Part shown: one piece after another, positions 43,442 to 53,124 of the stretch
Layout of the letters: each line of letters opens with the position of its first letter
Position numbering within the stretch: the stretch's first letter is position 1
From: DATAUD01 sp035511075
GTDB lineage: Bacteria; Verrucomicrobiota; Verrucomicrobiia; Limisphaerales; Palsa-1400
NCBI GenBank assembly: GCA_035511075.1
Contig: DATKFW010000149.1
Coordinates: 57,826 to 121,825 of the forward strand
Reading direction: 5' to 3'
Length of the DNA: 64,000 nt
Made by a program: the position numbers and the translations under genes
Notes under the pieces: generated by a model
What the model was told of the DNA's origin: nothing
Seen by the model: only the letters and a program-made list of their open reading frames with translations
Database searches by the model: none

Positions 43442-45193
43442 ATGAAGCTTTCGCAATTATTGCTGGTTTGGTTGTTGAGCGGGGGCGTCTTTTTCGGTTG
43501 CCTTTCTGCCCGGGCCGATACCGCTCCCGATTCCGTAGTCCGCAAGGAACTGGTGCAAGCCATCCAGAGCGAGGGCCCGACCCAGCAGAAACTCCTCAAT
43601 GAACTGGCGGAATCTGGCGCCATCGTGGTCCACGATGTCTTGACCGCCTGGGTGCGCGACGGAGTCTATCTCTATGATAGTCCCGATGGCTCCAAGATCC
43701 CCATCCTCCTGGACGACCAACTTGACGGCGAAGGAAAGGCGCGCGCCATCCGCATTATAGACGGCCAATTCGTCAAGGACGCCGGCGGCAAAGAGCTTCG
43801 CTTTGCCGCGGCTGATTTGAACAACGCGGAAGCGGACATGCGCCTCCGCGCTTCCATCCAGCAGAGCATGGACACGCTGGCACTCTCCGCGCCGAGTGCC
43901 GAGGAGCGCAATTCGGCGGTGCTCAAACTTGGCAACTCGCTAAAGCCCCGATACATTCCCATTCTTCGGGCCCGGTTGGCCAAGGAAACCGACCCCGGCG
44001 TTCGGCGAAGCATCGACGAGGGCATCGCATTGCTCCAATTGGCCGATCCCGATCCCAAGGTGGAAATTGCCGCCGTCCAGCATCTGGCCCAACTCAAGTC
44101 CATTGGCTCACTGGAGATTATCAAAGGCCTGATGAACAAGCCGGGTTGCGCGGCGGACGTGGTTAAAGCCTGCGGGCAAGCGGTCAATGTCATTGATGAG
44201 CATATTTCGTTCGTGAATTTTATCGGCACGATCTTTCACGGCTTGAGCCTTGGTTCCATTCTTCTCGTGGTTGCCCTGGGTCTGGCGATCACGTTCGGCT
44301 TGATGGGCATCATCAATATGGCGCATGGCGAGATGATCGCCGTCGGCGCGTACACGTGTTACGTGGTGCAGAATATCTTCGGGTCAGGCTTCGGATTTTC
44401 CATTACACTGCCCTTCAGCTTCGGCGGCAAAATGTTGAGTTTCGGGCTGCACACGCCTGGCTTTAACGCGACAGGGTGGTGGTATGAAAGCTACTATCTT
44501 TTTGCCATCCCCTTGAGCTTCCTCATGGCGGCGCTGGCTGGTTTGGCCATCGAGCGGACGGTCATCCGCTTCCTCTACCGCCGTCCGCTCGAGTCGCTGC
44601 TGGCGACTTGGGGCATCTCGTTGGTCATGCAGCAGCTTTTCCGCATGGTTTTTGGCGCGAACAACGTCCAGGTTAATTCCCCCTCCTGGCTGCTGGGCCA
44701 TTTCTCGCTCAATGACGTGACGTTTGACTATAATCGCGTATTTGTCATTGTTTTTGCCATCGTGATTGTCGTCGGCACGTGGCTATTGTTGACAAAAACG
44801 CCGCTCGGGCTGATGATCCGCGCCGTCATGCAGAACAGGGCCATGGCCGCTTCCCTGGGTGTCCGCACCGCGCGCGTCAATATGCTCACCTTCGCTTTCG
44901 GCTCGGGCCTGGCGGGTTTGGCGGGCTCATTTCTTTCGCAAATAGGCAACGTCGGCCCCAGCTTGGGTCAAACTTATATTGTTGACAGCTTTATGACCGT
45001 CGTTCTTGGAGGCGTAGGCAGTATCGTGGGGACAGTTTGTTCCGCGTTTGGCATCGGCACAGCTGACGAGGTGCTGCAGCAGACGACGGGTTCGCCAGTC
45101 ACGGGAAAAATCGTCGTATTGGTGGCGATCATTCTCTTTTTACAGTGGAAACCCGGCGGCCTTTTTGCCAGCCGCAGCCGGAGCCTGGACTGA
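43442..45193 (+). CDS. urtB: urea ABC transporter permease UrtB
   Basis: 583 residues from ATG 43442, which begins a signal-like helix; longer upstream frames run through the hairpin and are discounted. As in other UrtB proteins, an N-terminal soluble region of about 260 residues with HEAT-like helices precedes a LivH-type membrane domain of about eight helices (GLMGIINMAHGEMIAVGAY). It forms the translocation channel with UrtC. Confidence 0.94.
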   Translation: MKLSQLLLVWLLSGGVFFGCLSARADTAPDSVVRKELVQAIQSEGPTQQKLLNELAESGAIVVHDVLTAWVRDGVYLYDSPDGSKIPILLDDQLDGEGKARAIRIIDGQFVKDAGGKELRFAAADLNNAEADMRLRASIQQSMDTLALSAPSAEERNSAVLKLGNSLKPRYIPILRARLAKETDPGVRRSIDEGIALLQLADPDPKVEIAAVQHLAQLKSIGSLEIIKGLMNKPGCAADVVKACGQAVNVIDEHISFVNFIGTIFHGLSLGSILLVVALGLAITFGLMGIINMAHGEMIAVGAYTCYVVQNIFGSGFGFSITLPFSFGGKMLSFGLHTPGFNATGWWYESYYLFAIPLSFLMAALAGLAIERTVIRFLYRRPLESLLATWGISLVMQQLFRMVFGANNVQVNSPSWLLGHFSLNDVTFDYNRVFVIVFAIVIVVGTWLLLTKTPLGLMIRAVMQNRAMAASLGVRTARVNMLTFAFGSGLAGLAGSFLSQIGNVGPSLGQTYIVDSFMTVVLGGVGSIVGTVCSAFGIGTADEVLQQTTGSPVTGKIVVLVAIILFLQWKPGGLFASRSRSLD

Positions 45194-45197
45194 ACTT

Positions 45198-46367
45198 ATG
45201 CCGCCTATCGGGTCGAAATCGGAAACATGGGGCCGGGTGGTGACGGCTCTGATGGTGGCGGCGGCTCTGATCATGGTGGTGGTGTTGCCGTCCCTGAACG
45301 CCTTCACTGCGCCTGGCACTTTTCTGCACGTCAGCGATTTCAGCATCAACCTCTACGGCAAGTATCTGTGCTACGCCATTCTGGCCATCAGCGTGGACCT
45401 GCTCTGGGGTTACACCGGCATGTTGAGTTTGGGCCAGGCCCTCTTTTTCACTCTCGGCGGCTACATGATGGGCATGTATTTAATGAGGATGATCGGCACC
45501 CTCGGTCAATACCACCAACCCATTCCGGATTTCCTGGTCTTTCTGGGCTGGAGCACTCTGCCCACGTTTTGGAAACCCTTCTCCAGCTTTCCTTTTGCCA
45601 TCCTGATGGCCTTCCTCCTGCCGGGTGTTCTGGCGGCGATTTTTGGTTTTCTCGCCTTTCGGTCCCGAATACGCGGCGTCTATTTTTCCATCCTTACGCA
45701 GGCGTTGACCTACGCCGCCTGCCTGTTGTTCTTCCGCAACAGCCTCCTTCTGGGAGGCAACAATGGCTTCACCGATTTCAAATTCATCCTCGGCTACGAT
45801 CTTCGCTCCCCCGGAACCCAGCGCGGCCTCTACATTGCAACCGCAGTGGCGCTGGTGCTCGTCTATCTGGGCTGCCGCTGGCTCTGCCGGACCAAATTCG
45901 GCCTGGTCCAACAAGCCATCCGTGACAGTGAGAATCGAGTGCTTTTCAGCGGCTACGCGGCCGGCTATTACAAGCTCTTTGTGTTTGTTTTCTGTGCCCT
46001 CATCGCTTCCCTGGGCGGCATTCTTTACGTCCCGCAGGTGGGCATCATCAATCCCGGCGAAATGGGAACGGAAAAATCACTCGAAGCTGTCGTCTGGGTC
46101 GCCGTCGGAGGACGGGGCACTTTGATCGGCCCTATTATCGGCGCCGTTTTCATCAACTACCTCAAAAGCTGGATCACTCGCGCCTATCCCGATATGTGGC
46201 TGCTTATTTTAGGCACGCTCTTCATCTTGGTGACGGTCTTCATGCCCAAGGGCATCGCCGGTCTGCCGGGACAACTGCTCACTCTTTACGAGCGTTTCCG
46301 TCCCAAGGCCGCGCCCGCGCCCGCCACGGGGGACGAATCCAAACCGGAAATGGCCAAGATCAAATGA
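45198..46367 (+). CDS. urtC: urea ABC transporter permease UrtC
   Basis: 389-residue LivM-type permease; the ATG at 45198 is 4 bases after the urtB stop. Motifs include DLLWGYTGMLSLGQALFF and the cytoplasmic loop RDSENRVLFSGY typical of branched-chain-type permeases. The C-terminus is cytoplasmic, charged and Pro/Ala-rich. It overlaps urtD by ATGA. Confidence 0.94.
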   Translation: MPPIGSKSETWGRVVTALMVAAALIMVVVLPSLNAFTAPGTFLHVSDFSINLYGKYLCYAILAISVDLLWGYTGMLSLGQALFFTLGGYMMGMYLMRMIGTLGQYHQPIPDFLVFLGWSTLPTFWKPFSSFPFAILMAFLLPGVLAAIFGFLAFRSRIRGVYFSILTQALTYAACLLFFRNSLLLGGNNGFTDFKFILGYDLRSPGTQRGLYIATAVALVLVYLGCRWLCRTKFGLVQQAIRDSENRVLFSGYAAGYYKLFVFVFCALIASLGGILYVPQVGIINPGEMGTEKSLEAVVWVAVGGRGTLIGPIIGAVFINYLKSWITRAYPDMWLLILGTLFILVTVFMPKGIAGLPGQLLTLYERFRPKAAPAPATGDESKPEMAKIK

Positions 46368-47140
46368 GCATTGGCGGAAAACAGTTTGTCCTGACGCTCG
46401 AAGACGTCAACAAGACCTTCGACGGTTTCAAGGCCATCTCCAATTTGAATTTTTACATGGATGAGGGCGAGTTGCGGGTCATTATCGGTCCCAACGGCGC
46501 CGGCAAGAGCACCATGATGGACCTCATCACTGGTCGCACCCAGCCCGATAGCGGCAAGATTGAGTTTGGGGTCGACACCGACCTGACACGCCTCAACGAA
46601 TATCAAATCAACCGCCTGGGCATTGGCCGCAAGTTTCAAACCCCTTCGGTCTATATCTATCATTCCGTTTTTGAAAACCTGCTGCTTTCGCTCAAAGGTC
46701 CGCGCAGCGTTTATTCCTCCTTGTTTCATCGCACCACCGACGCCCAGCGGAGTCGCATCGGCGAAGTGCTCCGGACCGTCGGCCTGACTGAGCGCGCCGA
46801 TTGGAAGGCCGGGGCGCTCAGTCACGGCCAGAAACAATGGCTGGAAATTGGCATGTTGATTGCGCAGGACCCTAAGCTACTTCTGGTTGATGAGCCTGCC
46901 GCAGGCATGAGCGACGAGGAGACGCGCAAGACTGGGGAACTGCTGATGGGCCTGGCTGGCCGCCACAGCGTCGTCGTCATCGAGCACGATATGACATTCG
47001 TTCGCCAGATCGCCCGCAAAGTCACTGTCTTGCATCAGGGCACCGTGCTGTGCGAAGGCACGGTGGACCAGGTGCAGAATGATGAGCGCGTCATCGAAGT
47101 CTATCTTGGCCGCAAGAAGAAAGAGAAAGGCGAACACTGA
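46364..47140 (+). CDS. urtD: urea ABC transporter ATPase UrtD
   Basis: 258-residue LivG-type ATPase. Walker A is GPNGAGKST, the signature LSHGQKQWLEIG, and Walker B LLLVDEPAAG. It powers UrtBC together with UrtE. ATG 46364 overlaps the urtC stop, and the stop overlaps the urtE ATG as TGATG. Confidence 0.95.
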   Translation: MSIGGKQFVLTLEDVNKTFDGFKAISNLNFYMDEGELRVIIGPNGAGKSTMMDLITGRTQPDSGKIEFGVDTDLTRLNEYQINRLGIGRKFQTPSVYIYHSVFENLLLSLKGPRSVYSSLFHRTTDAQRSRIGEVLRTVGLTERADWKAGALSHGQKQWLEIGMLIAQDPKLLLVDEPAAGMSDEETRKTGELLMGLAGRHSVVVIEHDMTFVRQIARKVTVLHQGTVLCEGTVDQVQNDERVIEVYLGRKKKEKGEH

Positions 47141-47835
47141 TGCTGGAAGTCGCTGGAATGACCGTTTCTTACGAAGGCTCGCGCATCCTGCGTGGTGTTA
47201 ATCTGACCGTGCCCGAACGCAGCCTGGTTTGCCTCATGGGCCGCAACGGCGTCGGCAAGACCACCACTCTCAAATCCATCATCGGACTGACCAAGATTGA
47301 CGCCGGCACGATCAAATTCGCCGGCAAGCAGATCGCCGGGTTGCCCCCCGATGATCGCGCCCGAATGGGCCTGGCGTATGTACCGCAGGGAAGGGACATT
47401 TTTTCCAACCTGACCGTTTGGGAGAATCTGAAAATCAGCCTCGTTATTCACGGCACCAAAAGCGGCGGCGATCTGGAGCGCGTTTTGGAGTTGTTTCCCG
47501 TTCTGGGGGAGATGTTACAACGAAAAGGCGGTGTCCTCAGCGGCGGCCAGCAACAGCAACTCGCCATCGCCCGCGCGCTTTTGACAGATCCTTCTCTCCT
47601 GCTGCTGGACGAGCCGACCGAGGGTATTCAGCCCAACATCATCGATCTCATTGGGGAGACGCTCATCAAGATTAAGAAGGAAGGCAAGATAAGCATCCTC
47701 CTTGTTGAGCAATACCTGGACTTTTGCCTTGGCGTTGGCGACAGTTTTTACATCATGGATCGCGGCGCGATTGTGGCCGAGGGGCCGATCGCCCATTTGA
47801 ATGACGCCATTGTCAAGGAACATTTAACGGTGTGA
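47140..47835 (+). CDS. urtE: urea ABC transporter ATPase UrtE
   Basis: 231-residue LivF-type ATPase, the second nucleotide-binding subunit. Walker A is GRNGVGKTT, the signature LSGGQQQQLAIAR, and Walker B LLLLDEPTEGI. It overlaps both neighbours, sharing one base with urtD and GTGA with ureD, so transport and urease genes are translationally coupled. Confidence 0.95.
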   Translation: MLEVAGMTVSYEGSRILRGVNLTVPERSLVCLMGRNGVGKTTTLKSIIGLTKIDAGTIKFAGKQIAGLPPDDRARMGLAYVPQGRDIFSNLTVWENLKISLVIHGTKSGGDLERVLELFPVLGEMLQRKGGVLSGGQQQQLAIARALLTDPSLLLLDEPTEGIQPNIIDLIGETLIKIKKEGKISILLVEQYLDFCLGVGDSFYIMDRGAIVAEGPIAHLNDAIVKEHLTV

Positions 47836-48653
47836 AATTCGACCCAGCAAGAGCACGCCTGGAAGTGGACGTGGTCGCCGGACGCAGTGCCGTCACGGCT
47901 GTCTGTGCTTCAAATCCCGTGAAACTTTTGGTTCCGCGTTCGCGGGGCGGCAGTGTGTGGGCCTGCGTGGGGAGCTTTGGCGGCGGTTTCGTCGCCGGCG
48001 ATGAGACCAGCCTCGATGTTCGATTGGGCGTCAACGCCCGTTGCTTCCTGACCACACAGGCCTCCACAAAGATCTATAGAAATCCAAATCTCCGCCCTTG
48101 CAGTCATCGGCTGCGTGCCAACTTGGCCGACGGGTCGTGTCTGGTGCTGGCCCCTGACCCGATCCAGGCCTTTGCCGGATCGACTTACTCTCAACGACAG
48201 GAATTCCACCTGCACTCCGGCGCCGGATTAGTCATGCTCGACTGGCTCTGCTCCGGTCGGACCGCGCGTGGCGAGCGATGGGCCTTTACACGGCTGCAAA
48301 GCTCCAACGAATTGTGGATAGACGGCAAACGAATACTCATCGATTCACTCTTGCTGGATCCCGCCGACGGTCCGCTGGGCCAGCCCCACCGCCTCGGGCG
48401 TTTCAACTGCCTGGCGGTGATGATCGTGATTGGAAGCGCACTGACGGAGAGGGCGGCGCGCCTTTTGACTGAGGTCGCCGGCGAACCTGTTTTGCGCCGG
48501 GCTCCATTCATTATGGCCGCAAGCCCGCTGCCGGACGGAGTGTTGCTCCGGATGGCGGGGGAGCGTGTTGAGGACGTCAGCCGGGAAATTCGCAGACGGC
48601 TTGGTTTCGTCTCGGAGATATTGGAAGATGAACCTTGGGCGCGAAAATGGTAG
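47832..48653 (+). CDS. ureD: urease accessory protein UreD
   Basis: 273-residue UreD/UreH chaperone that binds the apo-urease core together with UreF and UreG for nickel insertion. GTG start overlaps the urtE stop. Recognisable segments are FGGGFVAGDE, TTQASTKIYR and PDPIQAFAGSTYSQ. Positioned first in the urease block, directly after the transporter. Confidence 0.93.
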   Translation: MKFDPARARLEVDVVAGRSAVTAVCASNPVKLLVPRSRGGSVWACVGSFGGGFVAGDETSLDVRLGVNARCFLTTQASTKIYRNPNLRPCSHRLRANLADGSCLVLAPDPIQAFAGSTYSQRQEFHLHSGAGLVMLDWLCSGRTARGERWAFTRLQSSNELWIDGKRILIDSLLLDPADGPLGQPHRLGRFNCLAVMIVIGSALTERAARLLTEVAGEPVLRRAPFIMAASPLPDGVLLRMAGERVEDVSREIRRRLGFVSEILEDEPWARKW

Positions 48654-48665
48654 CGTTGGAGTCGT

Positions 48666-49430
48666 ATGCATCTCTCTCCCCGCGATATTGACAAACTGCT
48701 GCTCCACCAAGCCGGTTTTCTCGCCCAAAAGCGGCTGGCCCGCGCCCTGCGCCTGAATCATCCGGAATCGGTCGCTCTGATCGCCACGCAACTGCTCGAG
48801 TTTATTCGCGACGGCAAATCGGTCGCTGAGTTGATGAATGTCGGACGCCAGTTTCTTGGCCGCCGGCAGGTCATGGCGGGCGTGCCGGCGATGATTACCG
48901 AAGTGCAGGTCGAGGGAACGTTTCCGGACGGCACAAAGTTAGTCACGGTTCACCATCCAATCGCTTCGGAAAACGGCGATCTTGCCTTGGCCCTGCATGG
49001 GAGTTTTCTGCCCGTCCCCAATTCGTCAGCGTTCAAGGCGGACGCGGACCAGACGGACTTTGAACCCGGCGCTGTCACTGCGCAGGAGGGCGAATTGGAA
49101 CTCAACGCGGGTCGCGAAGCCGTCACGCTGGCCGTTACCAACCTCGGTGACCGCCCCGTGCAAGTCGGCAGCCATTACCATTTTATCGAGACCAACGCCT
49201 CTTTGAAATTTGATCGTGCCAAAGCCTACGGCCATCGCCTCGATATTCCGGCGGGAACCGCGGTGCGTTTCGAGCCGGGCGACACAAAGTCAGTCCGGCT
49301 CGTTTCCATCGCCGGTGACAAAGTCATTCGCGGTGGAAACAACCTGGCCGACGGTCCTGTTTCTGACGCAGGCAGAGAAGCTGCCATGCAGCGCGTTACA
49401 GCGGGAGGCTTCTCCCACGAACCTTCATAA
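48666..49430 (+). CDS. ureAB: fused urease gamma and beta subunits
   Basis: 254 residues: the gamma (UreA) domain at 1 to about 100 (MHLSPRDIDKLLLHQAGFLA) is joined to the beta (UreB) domain at about 107-235 (GSHYHFIETN, GTAVRFEPGD). GGAG at 48658-48661 precedes the ATG. Gamma-beta fusions are known in several lineages and give the same assembly with UreC as separate subunits. About 20 extra residues follow the beta core. Confidence 0.95.
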   Translation: MHLSPRDIDKLLLHQAGFLAQKRLARALRLNHPESVALIATQLLEFIRDGKSVAELMNVGRQFLGRRQVMAGVPAMITEVQVEGTFPDGTKLVTVHHPIASENGDLALALHGSFLPVPNSSAFKADADQTDFEPGAVTAQEGELELNAGREAVTLAVTNLGDRPVQVGSHYHFIETNASLKFDRAKAYGHRLDIPAGTAVRFEPGDTKSVRLVSIAGDKVIRGGNNLADGPVSDAGREAAMQRVTAGGFSHEPS

Positions 49431-49435
49431 ACACC

Positions 49436-51151
49436 ATGCCTCACAAAATGAAACGCCGGCATTACGCCGAAATGTTCGGCCCCACCACGGGCGACCGCGT
49501 CCGCCTCGGAGACACTTCGCTCGTGCTGGAAGTGGAGCGCGACTACACTGCTTATGGCGACGAATGCAAATTCGGCGGCGGGAAGACCATGCGAGAAGGC
49601 CAAGGCCAAGCGGCGGGTGTGAGCGACGCGGAAGCTTTGGACTGTGTCATCACCAATGCGCTGGTGGTTGATTACACTGGAATTTACAAGGCTGACATCG
49701 GGATCAAAGGCGGAATCATCGCCGGCATCGGCAAGGCGGGAAATCCCGACGTGATGGCGGGCGTCACAGACGGAATGACAGTGGGTGTCACCACAGAAGT
49801 CATCGCCGGCGAAGGCCATATCTTGACGGCGGGCGGCATTGATTCCCATATTCATTTCATTTGCCCGCAACAGGCTTTCGAGGCCATCGCCGCCGGACTA
49901 ACCACGATGGTCGGCGGCGGCACCGGCCCGGCAACGGGAACCTGCGCAACCACTTGTACTCCTGGAGCCGCTCATTTGCGCATGATGCTTCGGGCCACCG
50001 ACAACCTGCCGCTCAACTTCGGCTTTACCGGCAAAGGCAATACAGCGTTGGCCGCTGGATTACCCGAACAAATCCTCGCCGGAGCGATGGGCTTGAAACT
50101 GCATGAAGACTGGGGCACAACGCCCGCTTCGATTGATTGCTGTTTACGTGTGGCCGGCGACCATGACATCCAAGTGACCATCCACACTGATACCTTGAAC
50201 GAATCCGGGTTCGTGGAAACGACGTTGGCGGCGATACAAGGCCGCACGATTCACACGTATCACTCCGAAGGGGCCGGCGGCGGACATGCGCCGGACATAA
50301 TCCGTGTTTGCGGCGAGCCAAACGTTTTGCCCAGTTCCACCAACCCGACTCGACCCTATACTGTCAACACTATTGACGAGCATCTCGACATGCTTATGGT
50401 GTGCCACCATCTCGATCCCGGTTTGCCGGAGGACGTCGCGTTCGCCGAGAGCCGGATTCGAGGCGAGACCATCGCCGCCGAGGACATCCTGCACGACCTC
50501 GGTGCGATCAGCATGATGAGTTCGGATTCCCAGGCCATGGGGCGCATTGGCGAAGTCATCACCCGCACATGGCAGACGGCCGACAAAATGAAAGGCCAGC
50601 GCGGCCGATTGCCGGGCGAAAGTGGCGCGAACGATAATTTTCGCATCAAACGCTACCTCGCTAAATACACGATCAATCCGGCTATTTCGCATGGAATGTC
50701 GCACTGCATCGGCTCAGTGGAAACGGGCAAGCTGGCCGATTTGGTTTTATGGAAGCCGGCGTTTTTTGGAGTCAGGCCCGAAATGGTGATTAAGGGCGGC
50801 ATGATCGCATGGTCGCAAATGGGCGATCCCAACGCTTCCATCCCCACACCGCAACCCGTTTTCATGCGCCCGATGTTCGGCGCCTTCGGCCGCGCGCCGG
50901 GTCCCATTTCCATCGCGTTTGTCAGCCAGCTTTGCCGGGACAAAGGTGTCGCCGCCTCCTACGGATTAAGCAAACAAATTGAAGCGGTGCATGGTTGCTC
51001 GCGGCTCGGAAAAAAAGATATGAAATGGAACGACGCCACTCCGCGAATCACGGTGGACCCCGAAACTTACGAAGTAACGGCCGATGACGAAGCGCTCGTC
51101 TGCGCTCCGGCCAAGGTTCTGCCGCTCGCCCAACGGTACTCTCTATTTTGA
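49436..51151 (+). CDS. ureC: urease alpha subunit UreC
   Basis: 571-residue catalytic subunit hydrolysing urea to ammonia and carbamate. The complete nickel site is visible: His138 and His140 (SHIHF), carbamylated Lys221 (GLKLHED), His250, His276 and Asp364 (SSDSQA). The mobile-flap Cys323-His324 is also present. Every catalytic residue is conserved, so the enzyme should be active. It starts 5 bases after ureAB. Confidence 0.98.
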   Translation: MPHKMKRRHYAEMFGPTTGDRVRLGDTSLVLEVERDYTAYGDECKFGGGKTMREGQGQAAGVSDAEALDCVITNALVVDYTGIYKADIGIKGGIIAGIGKAGNPDVMAGVTDGMTVGVTTEVIAGEGHILTAGGIDSHIHFICPQQAFEAIAAGLTTMVGGGTGPATGTCATTCTPGAAHLRMMLRATDNLPLNFGFTGKGNTALAAGLPEQILAGAMGLKLHEDWGTTPASIDCCLRVAGDHDIQVTIHTDTLNESGFVETTLAAIQGRTIHTYHSEGAGGGHAPDIIRVCGEPNVLPSSTNPTRPYTVNTIDEHLDMLMVCHHLDPGLPEDVAFAESRIRGETIAAEDILHDLGAISMMSSDSQAMGRIGEVITRTWQTADKMKGQRGRLPGESGANDNFRIKRYLAKYTINPAISHGMSHCIGSVETGKLADLVLWKPAFFGVRPEMVIKGGMIAWSQMGDPNASIPTPQPVFMRPMFGAFGRAPGPISIAFVSQLCRDKGVAASYGLSKQIEAVHGCSRLGKKDMKWNDATPRITVDPETYEVTADDEALVCAPAKVLPLAQRYSLF

Positions 51152-51157
51152 AGGTCC

Positions 51158-51838
51158 ATGAATGACTGCTCCGAACAGCGTGCCGGTGACGACGACTGGT
51201 TGCTATGGCAATTGGCCGATTCGGCTTTTCCCACGGGCGGCTTCGCGCATTCGGGGGGCTTGGAAGCGGCCTGGCAGCACGGGGAAGTCCGCAATCCAGC
51301 CGAATTGGCTTCGTTCATGGAGGCCAGCCTGGAACAGCTTGGGCGCGGAACTATTCCGTTTGTCACCACTGCGCACGACCAGCCTGATGACGCGGAGAAA
51401 CTGGATCGCCTATACAACAGCTTTCTGACCAACCATGTGTCAAATCGCGCCAGCCGTCTGCAAGGTCGTGCGTTCCTGGCTTCCTCCGGAAAAATCTTCA
51501 CCGCCAACCACGCAGGTCCGAAAGCGAAGGGCTTTCCCTTGGGACACTTCGCTCCGGCCTTCGGCGTGGTGACGCGCATTCTTGGGGTGAGCCGGTCGGG
51601 CGCGGCCCGCTTATTTTTCTTCCAACATCTGCGCGGATTGGTGGCCGCGGCTATTCGCCTTGGCATTGCCGGACCGATGGAAGCGCAGGCCTGGCAACAT
51701 CGGTTGTCGCCGCGCGCGCAAGGCATCCTCTTCCGTTCCGAACACTTGTCCATCGCCGACATCGCCCAGACGGCGCCGCTGCTCGAAATCTGGCAGGGCA
51801 CGCAGGACCGTCTTTACTCGCGGTTATTTCAAACCTGA
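51158..51838 (+). CDS. ureF: urease accessory protein UreF
   Basis: 226-residue all-helical accessory protein that gates GTP hydrolysis by UreG and links it to UreD-bound urease. PTGGFAHSGGLEAA near the start is the conserved UreF motif. AAGG at 51151-51154 is a close ribosome-binding site. No ureE lies between ureC and ureF, where it is often found. Confidence 0.92.
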   Translation: MNDCSEQRAGDDDWLLWQLADSAFPTGGFAHSGGLEAAWQHGEVRNPAELASFMEASLEQLGRGTIPFVTTAHDQPDDAEKLDRLYNSFLTNHVSNRASRLQGRAFLASSGKIFTANHAGPKAKGFPLGHFAPAFGVVTRILGVSRSGAARLFFFQHLRGLVAAAIRLGIAGPMEAQAWQHRLSPRAQGILFRSEHLSIADIAQTAPLLEIWQGTQDRLYSRLFQT

Positions 51839-51850
51839 CCCGCTGCACTT

Positions 51851-52579
51851 ATGAGCCTGCATTCTCATCATCACGAGGCCGACGGCCACCCACACGAACA
51901 TCTCGAACACCCCGGCCACTTTCACAATCGGGAACAGCCCGTTTCCCGCGACTTTCGTCAGCGCGCCTTTACAGTAGGCGTCGGCGGGCCGGTGGGCAGC
52001 GGCAAGACAGCGCTGATGCTCGCCTTGTGTCAGCGCTTGCGCGCCCGGTTTGGCGTCGCTGCGGTGACCAACGACATATTCACAAAGGAAGACGGCGAAT
52101 TTCTTATACGGCATCAGGCCCTTGAATCCGACCGCATTCGCGCGGTGGAGACAGGAGGCTGTCCGCATGCCGCAATTCGCGAAGACATTTCCGCCAATCT
52201 GCTGGCCCTGGAGGATCTCCAGCAGAAATTTCACCCCGACATCCTCCTTCTCGAATCCGGCGGGGACAATCTGGCGGCCCATTTCAGTCGCGAACTGGCG
52301 GATTACACCATTTACGTCATTGATGTGGCCGGCGGCGATAAAATACCGCGAAAGGGCGGCCCTGGCATTACTCAATCCGACCTCCTGGTAATCAACAAGA
52401 CGGATTTGGCACCGGCGATCGGCGCGGACTTGGGAGTGATGGAAAGGGATGCCCGTTTGATGCGCGGAGAAGGTCCATTTCTCTTGGCCCAAATTAAGCA
52501 TGGGCCAGGTGTGCCTGAAATCGTGGGTCACGTCATTCACGCATGGCAACACAGCCACGGGGCGGAGCACTACCACTGA
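51851..52579 (+). CDS. ureG: urease accessory GTPase UreG with His-rich N-terminus
   Basis: 242-residue SIMIBI-class GTPase that delivers nickel to urease. The P-loop is GPVGSGKTALM, with the nickel-binding CPH in ETGGCPHAAIRED. Residues 1 to about 32 contain roughly ten His (for example HSHHHEADGHPHEHLEHPGH). This leader could store or supply nickel in place of the missing UreE. Confidence 0.95.
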   Translation: MSLHSHHHEADGHPHEHLEHPGHFHNREQPVSRDFRQRAFTVGVGGPVGSGKTALMLALCQRLRARFGVAAVTNDIFTKEDGEFLIRHQALESDRIRAVETGGCPHAAIREDISANLLALEDLQQKFHPDILLLESGGDNLAAHFSRELADYTIYVIDVAGGDKIPRKGGPGITQSDLLVINKTDLAPAIGADLGVMERDARLMRGEGPFLLAQIKHGPGVPEIVGHVIHAWQHSHGAEHYH

Positions 52580-52914
52580 CGAGGGTACCGATTGGACGGG
52601 CATCCGTCAGGCAATCTTAATTGAGTGAACACAGGAAACCGAAATTGCGTTGCACAAACATGGCGTCGCGAAAACTGGCTTGAGGTTTGCGGGTCTGTAT
52701 CTTCGCGCAATTCGAACTTGGCGCGTTTTTTCAAATTGCCGCCGAGAGTGGCCTTGAATTGAAATTGATGACAGGAAAAGAAGCAGAGGAAGCAAAGCAA
52801 ACAAAAGCTTCCGCGCCAATGTTGGAAAACCCTGAGGCATACGGCGTCAAAGTAAAATTCTCGAACGGCCGCCATCCCAACTCCTTGTTCTTGGCGTTCC
52901 CCGAAGCCCAGCAA
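52580..52914. other. 335-bp spacer after the urease genes
   Basis: No convincing gene or terminator. An 83-codon plus frame (52687-52938) from TTG has no recognisable family and is not called. Confidence 0.4.
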
Positions 52915-53124
52915 TTAGTCCCAGTCAGCAGCGATTGAATCGATCCGGCCTGGCAAGGCTTCGATCTTTTCCTTGATGGCAACTATCCGGTGGTCTCCAC
53001 GTTCGCAGGCGCGTTCAATCAAACGCCGCGCTTCCCCAAGGTTTCCCATCTGGCACATTCCAAGGAAGAACCGGCCTGTGTTGTGCCGGTATTCTCTTAC
53101 ACTTCGTAGCCGAATGCCCTGCAA
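52915..53124 (-). pseudogene. TPR-protein C-terminal fragment
   Basis: 69-codon frame with a TPR-like helix pair (GNLGEARRLIERACERGDHR) and an acidic Trp-Asp end. It lacks upstream repeats and overlaps the end of the sulfotransferase gene in another frame. It looks like the tail of a larger TPR protein rather than a complete gene. Confidence 0.35.

Noticed and set aside
52687..52938. 83-codon frame after ureG
   Set aside because: Starts at TTG without a ribosome-binding site and resembles no family.
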